A stretch of DNA of 64,000 nucleotides from JAGQOZ01 sp041399205 (GCA_041399205.1 JAWKTK010000025.1:62001-126000); one strand, 5' to 3'; shown: positions 9,378 to 18,419, counted from the stretch's first letter. A program made the numbers and translations. The notes: a model not told the origin generated them from the sequence alone.

Positions 9378-10609
9378 GCTTAGTTCATTTAATCCGAGTT
9401 GCCGTGCAGAGTCTGTTGCTGCATAAATTGCGTTCGGTACTGACCATTTTAGGCGTTGTCTTTGGCGTGGGCTCGGTTGTTTCCATGCTGGCTATTGGCG
9501 AAGGTGCCAGCTATGACGCTCAACAACGCCTGTTGCGAATGGGGCCAGATCGAATCATTCTTCGTTCCAGTTTGCCTCCGGAAACTCAGGCAGGAAGTGA
9601 CGTCCAAGCGTTTGGATTGACCGCCAGTGACGAACTCCACTTTTCGCAACTGACCGGTATTGCGGCGGTCGCGCCAACCTACGAGATTGAAAAAGATTTT
9701 TGGTTTGATGACCGAGAAGTGGAAGGCCTTGTGGTGGGCACCACGCCCGCGTTTCAAACAGTTCATCGTCTGCAAATGGCCAAAGGACGCTTTTTGTCTT
9801 GGTTGGACGTCGAACAAAGCGCCAACGTGGTAGTTTTGGGTGATCGGATTGCCAAGGAGTTGTTTGGGGTCAGTGATCCCGTCGGCAAAGAGATAAAACA
9901 TAGCTCGGGGCACTATCTGGTGGCTGGCGTGCTTAAGGCTTCGCTGCAACAACAAGGGCAAGTCGATCCCAGTGAAGCAATCTTCATGCCCTTTCCCACC
10001 GCAAAAGCGCGATTCGAACATGTCGTTCGTGTCGAAGACAGTGCCGGGAAGCGTTATGAACGAGTTGACATTCATCAGCTAAGTTTGCAGGTTCAAGACG
10101 TGCAAGCCATGCCGCAGATTGCTGCCATGGTTCGAAACTACCTAGACCGTCGGCATCAGAATTCTGATTATCAATTGTTTGTTCCGTTTGAACTGTTGAA
10201 AGAAACGGAGCGAACCAAACGCGTCTTCAATGCAGTACTGGGGTCGATAGCGGGAATTTCACTGCTGGTGGGCGGAATTGGCATCATGAACATCATGTTG
10301 GCGTCCGTGACGGAACGGACCCGCGAGATTGGTATTCGTCGAGCTTTAGGTGCCAAGCGGCGAGATATCGTGATTCAGTTTTTGGTGGAAAGCGCGTCTC
10401 TTTCTACGCTGGGCGGCATTGCGGGATTGATCTTGGGATGGCTGATTCCGCAGATCGTAACGCAGCTTTCCGATATGGTCACTATTGTCACGCCCAGTGC
10501 CATGATCATGTCACTAGGTATTTCCGCCAGTGTCGGTGTCTTGTTTGGTGTTTATCCCGCACGCAAGGCCGCTCGGATGGAACCCGTAGAAGCATTGCGG
10601 CATACGTAG
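9374..10609 (+). CDS. MacB-type ABC permease (FtsX domain)
   Basis: A 411-residue protein with one N-terminal membrane helix (about residues 20-40), a roughly 220-residue periplasmic MacB_PCD domain, and a C-terminal FtsX domain with three helices. The FtsX block 'VGGIGIMNIMLASVTERTRE' followed by 'IGIRRALGAKRRDI' is diagnostic for the MacB/LolC/FtsX superfamily. The usual partner, a stand-alone MacB/LolD ATPase, is missing: the only ATPase in the cluster is inside the ABCB-type exporter two genes upstream. It could use an ATPase encoded elsewhere, or the pairing could be unusual. The start overlaps the adaptor stop by 4 bases. Confidence 0.9.
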   Translation: MSLVHLIRVAVQSLLLHKLRSVLTILGVVFGVGSVVSMLAIGEGASYDAQQRLLRMGPDRIILRSSLPPETQAGSDVQAFGLTASDELHFSQLTGIAAVAPTYEIEKDFWFDDREVEGLVVGTTPAFQTVHRLQMAKGRFLSWLDVEQSANVVVLGDRIAKELFGVSDPVGKEIKHSSGHYLVAGVLKASLQQQGQVDPSEAIFMPFPTAKARFEHVVRVEDSAGKRYERVDIHQLSLQVQDVQAMPQIAAMVRNYLDRRHQNSDYQLFVPFELLKETERTKRVFNAVLGSIAGISLLVGGIGIMNIMLASVTERTREIGIRRALGAKRRDIVIQFLVESASLSTLGGIAGLILGWLIPQIVTQLSDMVTIVTPSAMIMSLGISASVGVLFGVYPARKAARMEPVEALRHT

Positions 10610-10679
10610 GCCGTGATGTCAGAATTTACTAAGTCGCCAGAGGCCATGCCTAAAAGGTTGACGAGCGTCTCCCGCGACG

Positions 10680-12059
10680 ATGCAAAACGATTGCGAGTTT
10701 TCAATAATGCGAACCCAAGATGAACTTTCGTTCGAAGCAGCCGTTGCCGTGGCGCAAGATATGGACGCCATGCAATCGTGGTTCGAATCGTACTTGGAAA
10801 CCGTCTATCCAAGAATCAACGTCAGTCGTTGTTATGTCGATCGAATTCGCCTGCGCGGCGGTGCGCGGATGGTGGTGCAATATGCACTTGTCGTGTCGGA
10901 TTCCAGTGAACCGACTGAGCGTACACTGACGGTCACAGGCTGCATTCATGCCGCCAAATCAGCACACCATATTGTGGCCAAGATGACCAAGGACAAAGCA
11001 TGGAACAACTTGTTGTCAACGCATGCTACTGGACTTCCGGCTGTCTTTGCTATTCCGGCTCTGAACATGATGGTACAGGTGTTCCCGATCGACCGGCGAC
11101 TACCCGGTTTGGCAAAAATTTATCCGGAACTGCCGACCTCTGCCAGGCAGCAGCTGGCAGCGGAACAGAACGACGCTCGCTGGCTTGAACAACCGGTGCA
11201 AGCCGAATGTGTTCGGTATCGTTCCGGGTTGAATGCCGTAGTTCGCTATTCGCTGGAGCGAACCGAAAACGCTCGTGACGCTGCCGTATACGCGAAGGTT
11301 TATACTTCGTCGGCCGAGAGTGAATCGGCTTTCGCATTCTTGCATCAGTTGGATCGGCAGACCAATGACTTGGGTCTCCGTTGCTCGCGACCGATCTGCT
11401 GTTGGCCGGAAGTAGCCACGTTGGTTTTGGCGAATGCTACTGGCAGTACGCTGGAAACACTATTGCAACGAAACGACAGTTTGAGCGCGCTATCGCGAAC
11501 TGCCGACACGTTGGCAAGCTTGGCGACAAGTTCAGTACACGTTGATCCGGTGCACTCGCGCCAAGACCAAGCCGCTTGTTTGCAGCGATCGTTGCAGCGA
11601 CTGAAACGAATCTGCCCGTCTCGGCTGTCGGAAATCAATGAGCTGGAATCTTGGATTCGGTATCCGGCGAGTGTGCTGGCGGCGACGCATCGCGACTTGA
11701 AGCTGGAACATATCTATCTGGACGAATCGCAAATGACGTTTATCGACTGCGATTCGTTTTCGATGGCCGATCCCGTTATTGACATTGCCATGTTGGCGGC
11801 TCGTGTCATTGCCTTCGGCCAACGGCAAGGGGTCGAAACGACGGCGACCAATCAACAAGTGAATACGTTGCTGGCACGCTATTTTGATCAAGTGCCGGCT
11901 GACTGGCAGTCTCGTTGGGCGGTCCATTTCGCCGGTGCTCTACTGGAAATTGCCGTCGGCTACTACGGTCGTCAAGAAGCGGACAGGCAAAGCACGGTCA
12001 ACTTCTTGGTTGATCAAGCGGCTGCGGTCAAGAGTGGCCAGATATTGCCAGTTCGGTGA
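10680..12059 (+). CDS. APH-fold phosphotransferase, second copy
   Basis: A protein of up to 459 residues whose C-terminal half has the APH/choline-kinase catalytic loop 'ATHRDLKLEHIYLDE' (about residues 336-350) and the metal-binding 'FIDCDSFSMADPVIDIAML'. The N-terminal region has the N-lobe-like 'VDRIRLRGGARMVVQYAL' and a second similar piece 'CVRYRSGLNAVVRYSLE', which may reflect an internally duplicated N-lobe. It resembles the phosphotransferase at 4957-5989 in architecture only. The start is uncertain: ATG at 10680 or 10707, neither with a good ribosome binding site, and a short open frame from ATG at 10616 overlaps in another frame. It follows the permease after 70 bases and ends the operon. 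Confidence 0.75.
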   Translation: MQNDCEFSIMRTQDELSFEAAVAVAQDMDAMQSWFESYLETVYPRINVSRCYVDRIRLRGGARMVVQYALVVSDSSEPTERTLTVTGCIHAAKSAHHIVAKMTKDKAWNNLLSTHATGLPAVFAIPALNMMVQVFPIDRRLPGLAKIYPELPTSARQQLAAEQNDARWLEQPVQAECVRYRSGLNAVVRYSLERTENARDAAVYAKVYTSSAESESAFAFLHQLDRQTNDLGLRCSRPICCWPEVATLVLANATGSTLETLLQRNDSLSALSRTADTLASLATSSVHVDPVHSRQDQAACLQRSLQRLKRICPSRLSEINELESWIRYPASVLAATHRDLKLEHIYLDESQMTFIDCDSFSMADPVIDIAMLAARVIAFGQRQGVETTATNQQVNTLLARYFDQVPADWQSRWAVHFAGALLEIAVGYYGRQEADRQSTVNFLVDQAAAVKSGQILPVR

Positions 12060-12104
12060 TCAGACAACAACGCGTTTTGAGTTCAAATTGCTTGTGATGT
12101 TGCC

Positions 12105-12917
12105 CTAGCACGGTGGCGTGAATTGGAAACCTTCGCTTTGCCCAATGATCTCGAGCGGGTTGTCGTTGACAATTTTGCGAATCAAACTCTCACTGTGGCC
12201 GCGACGTCGCATTTCCATAATGAAGTCGGGTACGGCAGTTGGTTTGGATGGACCCCAGTCACCAGCCGAATTGACCATCAAGCGTTCCGGACCGTACATT
12301 TCCACCATATCTGCTGCGCGAGCTGGCGTGCATTTGCTGACCGGATACAACGTCATTCCAGCCCAGAAACCTTTTTCCAAAACGTCCCGAACTGTATGCT
12401 CTTCAACGTGATCGACCAAAACCTTGTGATGTTCCAAGCGACGGTCGTCACACAACATGTCCAAGATCATTTTGGTGCCTTGGTATTTGTCTTCCAAGTG
12501 CGGTGTGTGAATCAGAATTTGTTGCTGGTGTTGGGCGGCTAATGCTAAGTGTTCCAGAAAAACAATCGATTCGTTCTTAGTGTTTTTGTTGAGTCCGATT
12601 TCGCCAATACCCAGTACGCCAGGTTTGTCCAGAAATTCCGGGATCATTTTTAGCACTTCGCGAGACAGGGTCACATCTTCTGCTTCTTTGGCGTTGATGC
12701 ACAGCCATGTGTAATGCTGCACGCATACCTGTGACGCTCGACCCGGTTCGAATTCGGTCAGCTGCCGGAAATAATCACGAAAACTTTCTACGCTGCCTCG
12801 GTCAAAGCCTGCCCAAAACGCTGGTTCGCTCATACCAACGCAACCCATTCGCGCCAGCATTTCATAATCGTCCGTGGTTCGGGACACCATGTGGATATGG
12901 GGGTCGAAATAGTACAT
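12105..12917 (-). CDS. TatD-like metal-dependent hydrolase
   Basis: A 270-residue TIM-barrel amidohydrolase. The metal-binding HxH is in 'FDPHIHM' (H7, H9), followed by 'GVLGIGEIGLNK' with the glutamate ligand, 'QILIHTPH', 'HKVLVDHVEEHTVRD' and a late aspartate in 'NSAGDWGPSKP'. These match the TatD/TIM-barrel hydrolase layout. The sequence is closer to the 'TatD-like' branch without proven nuclease activity than to DNase TatD; I recall a similar protein in the ebo cluster of other bacteria, but no other ebo gene is recognisable here. It is convergent with the glycan operon and lies 57 bases downstream of a small protein on the same strand. Confidence 0.85.
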   Translation of the reverse strand: MYYFDPHIHMVSRTTDDYEMLARMGCVGMSEPAFWAGFDRGSVESFRDYFRQLTEFEPGRASQVCVQHYTWLCINAKEAEDVTLSREVLKMIPEFLDKPGVLGIGEIGLNKNTKNESIVFLEHLALAAQHQQQILIHTPHLEDKYQGTKMILDMLCDDRRLEHHKVLVDHVEEHTVRDVLEKGFWAGMTLYPVSKCTPARAADMVEMYGPERLMVNSAGDWGPSKPTAVPDFIMEMRRRGHSESLIRKIVNDNPLEIIGQSEGFQFTPPC

Positions 12918-12974
12918 CGGTCGGCTCGACTTTATTGGCTATGGAGGAAGGAAACGTTGGCGGGATTATTGGGG

Positions 12975-13244
12975 CTAAGTGTCTACACCTAGATTGGATT
13001 TCCAGTTGGGATCGTATTCACGAGAAAACAGGCGTTGCAATCGTTCCGCTCGATGCGGTTCGTCCGAAAGGACAATTTGGATACCTTGGTGAAGCAAATT
13101 CAACCGAGTGTCCTCGGGCAAAGGTGCTCCTCGATCCAAGCGGTCAAACGATGCGGCCAGTTCCAATATTTTGGCGCGAAGCTGAAGAAATTCGCGGTCC
13201 AGAACCTGCGATGCAGGCATGGCTTGGAATGGATTTTTGGTCAT
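12975..13244 (-). CDS. Small conserved-looking hypothetical protein
   Basis: An 89-residue protein starting MTKNPFQAMPASQVLDREFL. It is mostly helical and charged (a helix LDREFLQLRAKILELAASFD), has no signal peptide or membrane segment, and I do not recognise a family. Composition and the AGATTAGGAT purine-rich stretch before the ATG support a real gene. It lies upstream of the TatD-like hydrolase on the same strand with a 57-base gap, so they may form a two-gene operon. It is transcribed divergently from the UVR-motif gene at 13481. Confidence 0.55.
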   Translation of the reverse strand: MTKNPFQAMPASQVLDREFLQLRAKILELAASFDRLDRGAPLPEDTRLNLLHQGIQIVLSDEPHRAERLQRLFSREYDPNWKSNLGVDT

Positions 13245-13411
13245 ATCCTAATCTTCTTATTGACAAGTGAAAAGCAATTCCAAAATCGCATTGGTGGGTT
13301 TACATCCCTGCACATCAAGTCTAATTGAAACGCGGGAAACTTGCATCCCGGTGTGGATTCATCGTGTCAAATTTCCAAATCAAGGGGACATGCAGAGAGA
13401 ATTGACCCTTA

Positions 13412-13420
13412 TGCTATAAT
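13412..13420 (+). promoter_or_regulatory. Extended -10 promoter element, candidate
   Basis: The sequence TGCTATAAT is a perfect extended -10 (TGn-TATAAT) 60 bases upstream of the ATG of the UVR-motif gene. No good -35 lies 17 bases further up, which is usual for extended -10 promoters. Assignment is by consensus only. Confidence 0.4.
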
Positions 13421-13480
13421 TCAAAAGCGACACAAGTATCACGACGGGTTTCCGACGGTAACAATTTCTGTGGAAGTGAA

Positions 13481-14233
13481 ATGGCGCGAGTACCCAATAT
13501 TGATCGACTGTTAAAGGAATGGCCCTACCAGCCCGATGCGGTGAGCGTGCGGATGGCCAAGGGAATTGATGGACGTGAAGTGATTCAGATGAGAATCGAA
13601 ATGGGCGTCCTGCAATTGGAAACCACCGGTCGTCCGGATGGCGAACGTCCGGGTGGCGAATCGACTATTTTGGAATTTCTTTCCGAACTTGCGCAAATTG
13701 ACGGGCATCTTTCCATGACGCCGGATCAGTGTGCCGAAGTGGACCGCGAGTTTGTGCAGTTTTATCATCGTCGAGTTTGCTGGTTGGCGTTGCGAGAATT
13801 TGCCAATGCCGTGCGAGACGCCGATCACACGCTTGCGTTGATGGATTTTTGCCAACAGTATTCGCCTGACGAAGCATGGACCGTTCAGCACGAACAATAT
13901 CGACCGTTTGTACTGTTTCATCGCATTCAAGCCGCAGCGCTTCACGACTTGGAAGACAATAATCCCGAATCTGCGGTAGAAGCTATCAACGGCGGCTTGG
14001 ATCAACTTCGCGATCTGTTCAATGAGTTTGAAGTGGACGGCGAATTTGAAGAAAACGAATTGGTCGTGCGTTTGGTGGAACTTCGCGAATCGCTACGCGA
14101 AAAGTTTGAAATCGGCAAGACTCTGCAAGAACAATTGAGCGACGCCATCGCTCACGAACAATACGAAGAAGCCGCGCGGATTCGTGACCAAATTGCATTG
14201 CGCACGCCCAATACATCTGGCCCGAATTATTGA
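13481..14233 (+). CDS. UVR-motif (UvrB/UvrC C-terminal) domain protein
   Basis: A 250-residue soluble protein. The last 40 residues contain the UVR motif 'LQEQLSDAIAHEQYEEAARI' followed by RDQI, the helical hairpin that binds partner proteins in UvrB, UvrC, ClpC and McsA-like proteins. The first 200 residues are unlike UvrB or UvrC; they contain 'GREVIQMRIEMGVLQLETTG' and a helical middle that could be TPR-like ('AVEAINGGLDQLRDLFNEFE'). No nuclease or helicase motif is present, so a repair function is not implied. It stands alone, divergent from 12975-13244 and convergent with the sulfatase. Confidence 0.75.
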   Translation: MARVPNIDRLLKEWPYQPDAVSVRMAKGIDGREVIQMRIEMGVLQLETTGRPDGERPGGESTILEFLSELAQIDGHLSMTPDQCAEVDREFVQFYHRRVCWLALREFANAVRDADHTLALMDFCQQYSPDEAWTVQHEQYRPFVLFHRIQAAALHDLEDNNPESAVEAINGGLDQLRDLFNEFEVDGEFEENELVVRLVELRESLREKFEIGKTLQEQLSDAIAHEQYEEAARIRDQIALRTPNTSGPNY

Positions 14234-14252
14234 CTTCTGGCGTCCACGTCAT

Positions 14253-15584
14253 TTAGGGTGACTCGGGCACGCTTGGTTGCCGAGTCGCATTCTTCGCTAC
14301 GTCCATTTTCCAGGCCGCTAGGGCATCTCGCATTTGCTTGGTTCGCTCGGGGTACTGGGCGGAAACATCGGTGGTTTCGCCCAGATCGTTCTTCAAGTTG
14401 TACAACGCGACCGTTTCTGGCCGGTTGCCCGTCACCAGCAGCTTCCAAGTTTCGTCACGGATCGCTCGACCATTCCAAACCAGTTGCCGCGCTGGCAACG
14501 ATTGTTGATCCTGCCAAACCGGCAACAGATTGATGCCGTCCAGCGGTCGTGCGGCTGGCGGTTGAATACCCGCGGCAGCCAAGATGGTTGGCATGATGTC
14601 CAAGGAAATAGAAAGCGATTCGCAAACTTGGCCTGCCGAGATCTGATTCGGCCACGCAGCCATACAAGGCACTCGATGCCCACCTTCCCAATTCGAACCC
14701 TTGAAACCTCGTAGCGGTCCATTGCTGCCATTCTTGGTGGCCCCATTGTCCGACAGAAAAATGACGAAGGTGTTATCCGTCAACTCCAGCTGATGCAGTG
14801 TTTCGCGAATTTCCCCAACGCTGCGATCCAATTCGACCACCATTTCTCGATACGCCGCTCGTACGTCCTCACGACGGCCTCGATTCTCAAACGTACCGCC
14901 TACGGTCCGTTCGGCTTGATCGTTGGGGCCTTGGTATGGGTAATGCGGTGCTTCATGTGGCACGTACAAACAGAATGGACGTTTGTGGTTGGCTGTGATG
15001 AATTCGACGGCATGACGAGTAATCAGCTTTGTGGTATAGCCGTCTTCGTGGAACGGCTGATCTTGTTTCCACCAGTCGAAATTGCCCGCTTGATCAATAT
15101 GCGAAAAGAAGTCGACATTCCCACTGACGTAGCCCACAAACTGATCAAAACCATGTCGAATGGGATTGTATTGCGGCGAGTAGCCCAAATGCCACTTGCC
15201 GAAAATGGCTGTCGCGTAACCGGCGTCACGGAACATTTCCGCGAAGGTAATTTCTTCTGGTTGCAAACCGTGATGATGCACGGGCTTGGATGCGTCGGCA
15301 TAGATCACTCCCGGAATGCCCGCTCGCTGCTGATAACGCCCCGTCAACAGACCGGCTCGAGTTGGACTGCAGACGTTCCCGCTGGAATGGAAGTCCGTCA
15401 TGCGAACTCCGTCCATTGCCAAGCGATCTAAATTCGGCGTGGGAATCCAACCATCGTAACAGCTCAAATCTCCGTAACCCAAATCGTCTGCCATGACGAC
15501 AATGATGTTGGGTGGGTTCGAAAGAAGTGCTGAGGAAAGTGTTGCAACCAGAAGTAGCGAAGTGCAAAGTGCAAAGCGAAACAT
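14253..15584 (-). CDS. Secreted sulfatase (arylsulfatase family)
   Basis: A 443-residue alkaline-phosphatase-superfamily sulfatase with an N-terminal signal peptide (MFRFALCTSLLLVATLSSAL). The metal site is seen in 'IIVVMADDLGYGD', and the formylglycine motif CSPTR (C72, in 'SGNVCSPTRAGLLTGRYQ') defines a Cys-type sulfatase that needs a formylglycine-generating enzyme. 'AIFGKWHLGY' and 'VIFLSDNGATKNGSNGPLRG' complete the active site. Planctomycetes use many such enzymes on sulfated polysaccharides. I chose the start at 15584 over an upstream frame opening at 15626 because it gives a clean signal peptide and has AAGG about 9 bases upstream. Confidence 0.93.
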   Translation of the reverse strand: MFRFALCTSLLLVATLSSALLSNPPNIIVVMADDLGYGDLSCYDGWIPTPNLDRLAMDGVRMTDFHSSGNVCSPTRAGLLTGRYQQRAGIPGVIYADASKPVHHHGLQPEEITFAEMFRDAGYATAIFGKWHLGYSPQYNPIRHGFDQFVGYVSGNVDFFSHIDQAGNFDWWKQDQPFHEDGYTTKLITRHAVEFITANHKRPFCLYVPHEAPHYPYQGPNDQAERTVGGTFENRGRREDVRAAYREMVVELDRSVGEIRETLHQLELTDNTFVIFLSDNGATKNGSNGPLRGFKGSNWEGGHRVPCMAAWPNQISAGQVCESLSISLDIMPTILAAAGIQPPAARPLDGINLLPVWQDQQSLPARQLVWNGRAIRDETWKLLVTGNRPETVALYNLKNDLGETTDVSAQYPERTKQMRDALAAWKMDVAKNATRQPSVPESP

Positions 15585-15693
15585 GGGCAATGACCTTGTG
15601 GACAAACGGATTGAGCGAACTTGCATCAGTGTAACTCAATTTTTCAATCGAATTACCACAACAGCGAATTCGTCTGGTATTGTAGTCGTATCA

Positions 15694-16629
15694 TCAACGA
15701 TCGTTACCTCGAATTGTCGCCTGCGCGTGGTACACTTCCGATTGTACGGAGTCACTCACAAACGTAACGCGTCCATCGGCAAAGCAAAAATTCGCGCCGC
15801 CGGGATGCGCGCTACCGAAGGCGCCGTTTTGTCGTTCGCGGACAATCCCACTGCCTGGCTGTGTGTTGAGTGGATTGCGAGTGGTCCGGAGGCAGTCGGC
15901 ATGGACCAGCGCGTAGGACCAAGTGTTGGACGATTCCCAAACGTCAGACAGGATGACTTCACCCAGCATGGCTGTTTTGGAAAGTCCGTCGCGAATATCC
16001 TTGGCCTTTCTGGTTCGCACATACACAAACAGTCCGTTGTTGTCGAATTTGGCCGTATGCAGTGGCGAGTCAGGGCCCAACGTTCCTTGCACCAGCGCGT
16101 AGCTGGATGTGGCGGCGTGGACTGGCAGATAGACTTCGCTAATTTCTTCGGAAGGATCGCTGGGACAGACAAACGTATCAATTCGCTGCTTGATCCCCTT
16201 GCACTTTTCAAGGTCTCGGTACCAGCCCAGGTCGTCCACGTTGCGATTCCATAGACCGCCATTGGCAACATCCAGTTGTTGGTACAACGGCATCTGTTCG
16301 ATAAACGGCAAGATGGCAACGAACCCGCTGGCAGCATTCTTCTGTGACGGAGACAACCCCGGCGGACAGACCGAAATGTGCATTTCGTCACCGGTGTCGT
16401 CACAGCCGATGCGGCCGGGTGGAAAACGAGCCTTGGCACTTTCGTACGCCAAGATGCCCATGCCCGTTTGGCGAATGTTGTTGGTGCACGAAATTCGCCG
16501 AGCGGCTTCTCGAGCTGCCGATACGGCTGGCAGCAGGATGGCCGTCAAAATCCCGATAATGGCAATCACCACCAGTAGCTCTACCAGGGTAAATCCGGTT
16601 GTTGGATGGCAATGTGAATCCGACTTCAT
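15694..16629 (-). CDS. DUF1559 protein with type IV pilin-like N-terminus
   Basis: A 311-residue protein starting MKSDSHCHPTTGFTLVELLV. The 'TTGFTLVELLVVIAIIGIL' segment is a class III prepilin signal, cleaved after the glycine by a prepilin peptidase. The body is the planctomycete-expanded DUF1559 domain: 'SAAREAARRISCTNNIRQTG', 'FVAILPFIEQMPLYQQLD', 'DTFVCPSDPSEE', and the C-terminal 'FGSAHPGGANFCFADGRVTF'. The function of these pseudopilin-like proteins is not firmly known. The frame continues far upstream without composition typical of protein, so the start at 16629 is preferred. It is divergent from the ECF sigma gene at 16771. Confidence 0.92.
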   Translation of the reverse strand: MKSDSHCHPTTGFTLVELLVVIAIIGILTAILLPAVSAAREAARRISCTNNIRQTGMGILAYESAKARFPPGRIGCDDTGDEMHISVCPPGLSPSQKNAASGFVAILPFIEQMPLYQQLDVANGGLWNRNVDDLGWYRDLEKCKGIKQRIDTFVCPSDPSEEISEVYLPVHAATSSYALVQGTLGPDSPLHTAKFDNNGLFVYVRTRKAKDIRDGLSKTAMLGEVILSDVWESSNTWSYALVHADCLRTTRNPLNTQPGSGIVRERQNGAFGSAHPGGANFCFADGRVTFVSDSVQSEVYHAQATIRGNDR

Positions 16630-16770
16630 TGAACGCCCGATTTGTACTCGGCAACAGCTTGTGTAAATTACTTCGGCAATTGGCCAACGGTTGCAATAGA
16701 TTTGGCAGTATATGACATTGTAAAGAATAGACGCAATAAAAAGCGGTAAATCAGCAGTTAAGGTCCGCGG

Positions 16771-17319
16771 ATGGATCGTCACGAGTTCGCTAGACAATAC
16801 CAAGCCATTGCCAAACGGTTGTGGCTGATCGCTATTGGCGTGGTTGGAAACCGTGCGGATGCGGATGACGTGGTTCAGGAAGCGGCTTTGATTGCGTTTC
16901 GTAAACGAGATTCCTTTCGGCAAGGAACTAGCTTCAGCGCGTGGGTATCTCAGATTGTTCGGTTTTGTGCGGCAAACAACCAACGCAAGAAGGCAGGACG
17001 AAATACGTTGACAATGGATCCTGCTTCTATGGACTTACAGGTTGAAAGTTCGGAAGCGGTGACTGAATTCGATAGTTTAGGCGATGCGGCCGAATTTCAA
17101 GGCGCTTTTGACGACGATATGCTTCGCGGATTGAACCAACTTTCAGTGGAAGCCAGATCCTGCTTGCTGTTGCGTGTCGTCGATGGATTGGCATACGCCG
17201 ACATTGCCGAATTGATGTCCATTCCCGAAGGAACGGCGATGAGTCATGTGCATCGAAGTAAGAAATGGTTGCGAAAGGTTTATTCGAACACTCCCGGTCA
17301 CGAGGGCGGTTCGCCATGA
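16771..17319 (+). CDS. ECF-type RNA polymerase sigma factor
   Basis: A 182-residue sigma-70 family protein. Region 2 is 'LIAIGVVGNRADADDVVQEA' followed by 'FRKRDSFRQGTSFSAWV'; region 4 is 'LNQLSVEARSCLLLRVVDGL' and 'YADIAELMSIPEGTAMSHVH' with a helix-turn-helix. Its stop overlaps the start of a membrane-anchored putative anti-sigma factor (ATGA at 17316), a common sigma/anti-sigma arrangement. The target regulon is unknown; the downstream PEP-CTERM genes are possible but unproven targets. Confidence 0.9.
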   Translation: MDRHEFARQYQAIAKRLWLIAIGVVGNRADADDVVQEAALIAFRKRDSFRQGTSFSAWVSQIVRFCAANNQRKKAGRNTLTMDPASMDLQVESSEAVTEFDSLGDAAEFQGAFDDDMLRGLNQLSVEARSCLLLRVVDGLAYADIAELMSIPEGTAMSHVHRSKKWLRKVYSNTPGHEGGSP

Positions 17320-18116
17320 GTAACAACTTGCCCCGCAATGATCCGAACGATCAACTGGAACGTTTTCTGGACGATTTACTTTCCCCAGCAGAACGCGAAG
17401 CCGCGTCAAAAGGTTGGGCGAATCATCCAGAAATCGCGGCGGAAATCGAATTGCAGCAGCAACTGGACCAGCGTTTACGCGAAGCGCTTGCGCCTCCTGA
17501 TATTTCCCAAGATCAAGTAGAACAATGGCTGGCGGCTGATCCACTTTGCCATGACGTTTCGCCATCTGGTGACGTTCAACCTGCAGCCCGGAGTAAACCT
17601 TCGAATCATCCGAACCGCCGCCGCTGGATTGTTTTTACCAGCTTGGCGACTACGGTCTTGTTGATGTTAGGGCTCTGGTTTGTGGACGGCAAACGGCACA
17701 TTCGACCGCATTTTGAACCACGATCGCTGACGGCCATTTATGCCGAGACGGTCGAGCAAGGCTTTCGACCGTATTATTTTTGTGATGACGCTGAACGGTT
17801 CGCGTTGACGTTTGCCAAGCGCCAACAAACGCCGTTGGAATTGGCCGAGATGCCGGCGGATCGCCATATGGTGGGACTGTCGTACCCAGGCGGGTTGAGC
17901 CGAAATACGACGGCCATTTTGTGTTACGTTCAGGAGCAACCGGTGGTGGTCTTTGTAGATGGGAAAGAATTTGACACGGATGTGGCCTCGTCCGGCCAGC
18001 AACCCGAATTGTTTCTGCATCGAAAAACGCTAGGCAACTTGGTGGTCTACGAAGTGGGGCCGTTTTCTAGTTCGCAATGCCTGGATTTTCTGCGAATAAA
18101 AAAGGCGGACGAATAA
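17316..18116 (+). CDS. Putative membrane-anchored anti-sigma factor
   Basis: A 266-residue protein beginning MSNNLPRNDPNDQLERFLDD. The N-terminal cytoplasmic part has 'ERFLDDLLSPAEREAASKGW', which resembles the anti-sigma N-terminal segment of planctomycete ECF partners. One membrane helix follows at about residues 110-130 ('IVFTSLATTVLLMLGLWFVD'), then a C-terminal extracytoplasmic domain of about 130 residues with no recognised family. Overlap with the sigma gene by 4 bases supports the role. No zinc-binding HxxxCxxC is present, so it would be a non-ZAS type. Confidence 0.7.
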   Translation: MSNNLPRNDPNDQLERFLDDLLSPAEREAASKGWANHPEIAAEIELQQQLDQRLREALAPPDISQDQVEQWLAADPLCHDVSPSGDVQPAARSKPSNHPNRRRWIVFTSLATTVLLMLGLWFVDGKRHIRPHFEPRSLTAIYAETVEQGFRPYYFCDDAERFALTFAKRQQTPLELAEMPADRHMVGLSYPGGLSRNTTAILCYVQEQPVVVFVDGKEFDTDVASSGQQPELFLHRKTLGNLVVYEVGPFSSSQCLDFLRIKKADE

Positions 18117-18171
18117 TCCGTTTTCTACTCTTCCTGATTGGACCGAACTTAATATCGCTCGCGTTGGTTGG

Positions 18172-18192
18172 TAGTCCCGCCTTTAGGCGGAA
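18172..18192. repeat. Intergenic repeat unit, single copy of the 21-bp element
   Basis: The sequence TAGTCCCGCCTTTAGGCGGA (plus one A) is identical to the left arm of the inverted repeat at 53073-53131. It contains a small internal palindrome, CCGCC-TTTA-GGCGG. Here only one arm is present, between the anti-sigma gene and the dehydrogenase. It looks like a dispersed REP-like element; no mobile gene is associated. Confidence 0.8.
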
Positions 18193-18419
18193 TGGTTCTT
18201 CGATTAAATCTCACCGAAAGTCGCGCGTGAATAACACAGTTAGCGATGTCCAACAAAAGTCGGCATTTTTTTGACCGCAATTTTGTGTTTTGTGCAAGGA
18301 AGTCGCACCGTTGCGACATCTGATGTAACAGGGCTGGTATTGGGCAAGCGACGTGGGAAATCACGCTGTCGCTTGCACGAAACCAAGTAATTTGAAAAGG
18401 CTATTAGGGAGGCTTGAGT

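Noticed and set aside
4957..12059. Aminoglycoside resistance from the two APH-fold genes
   Set aside because: They lie within a glycosyltransferase/ABC operon and resemble APH enzymes only in the general fold and catalytic loop.
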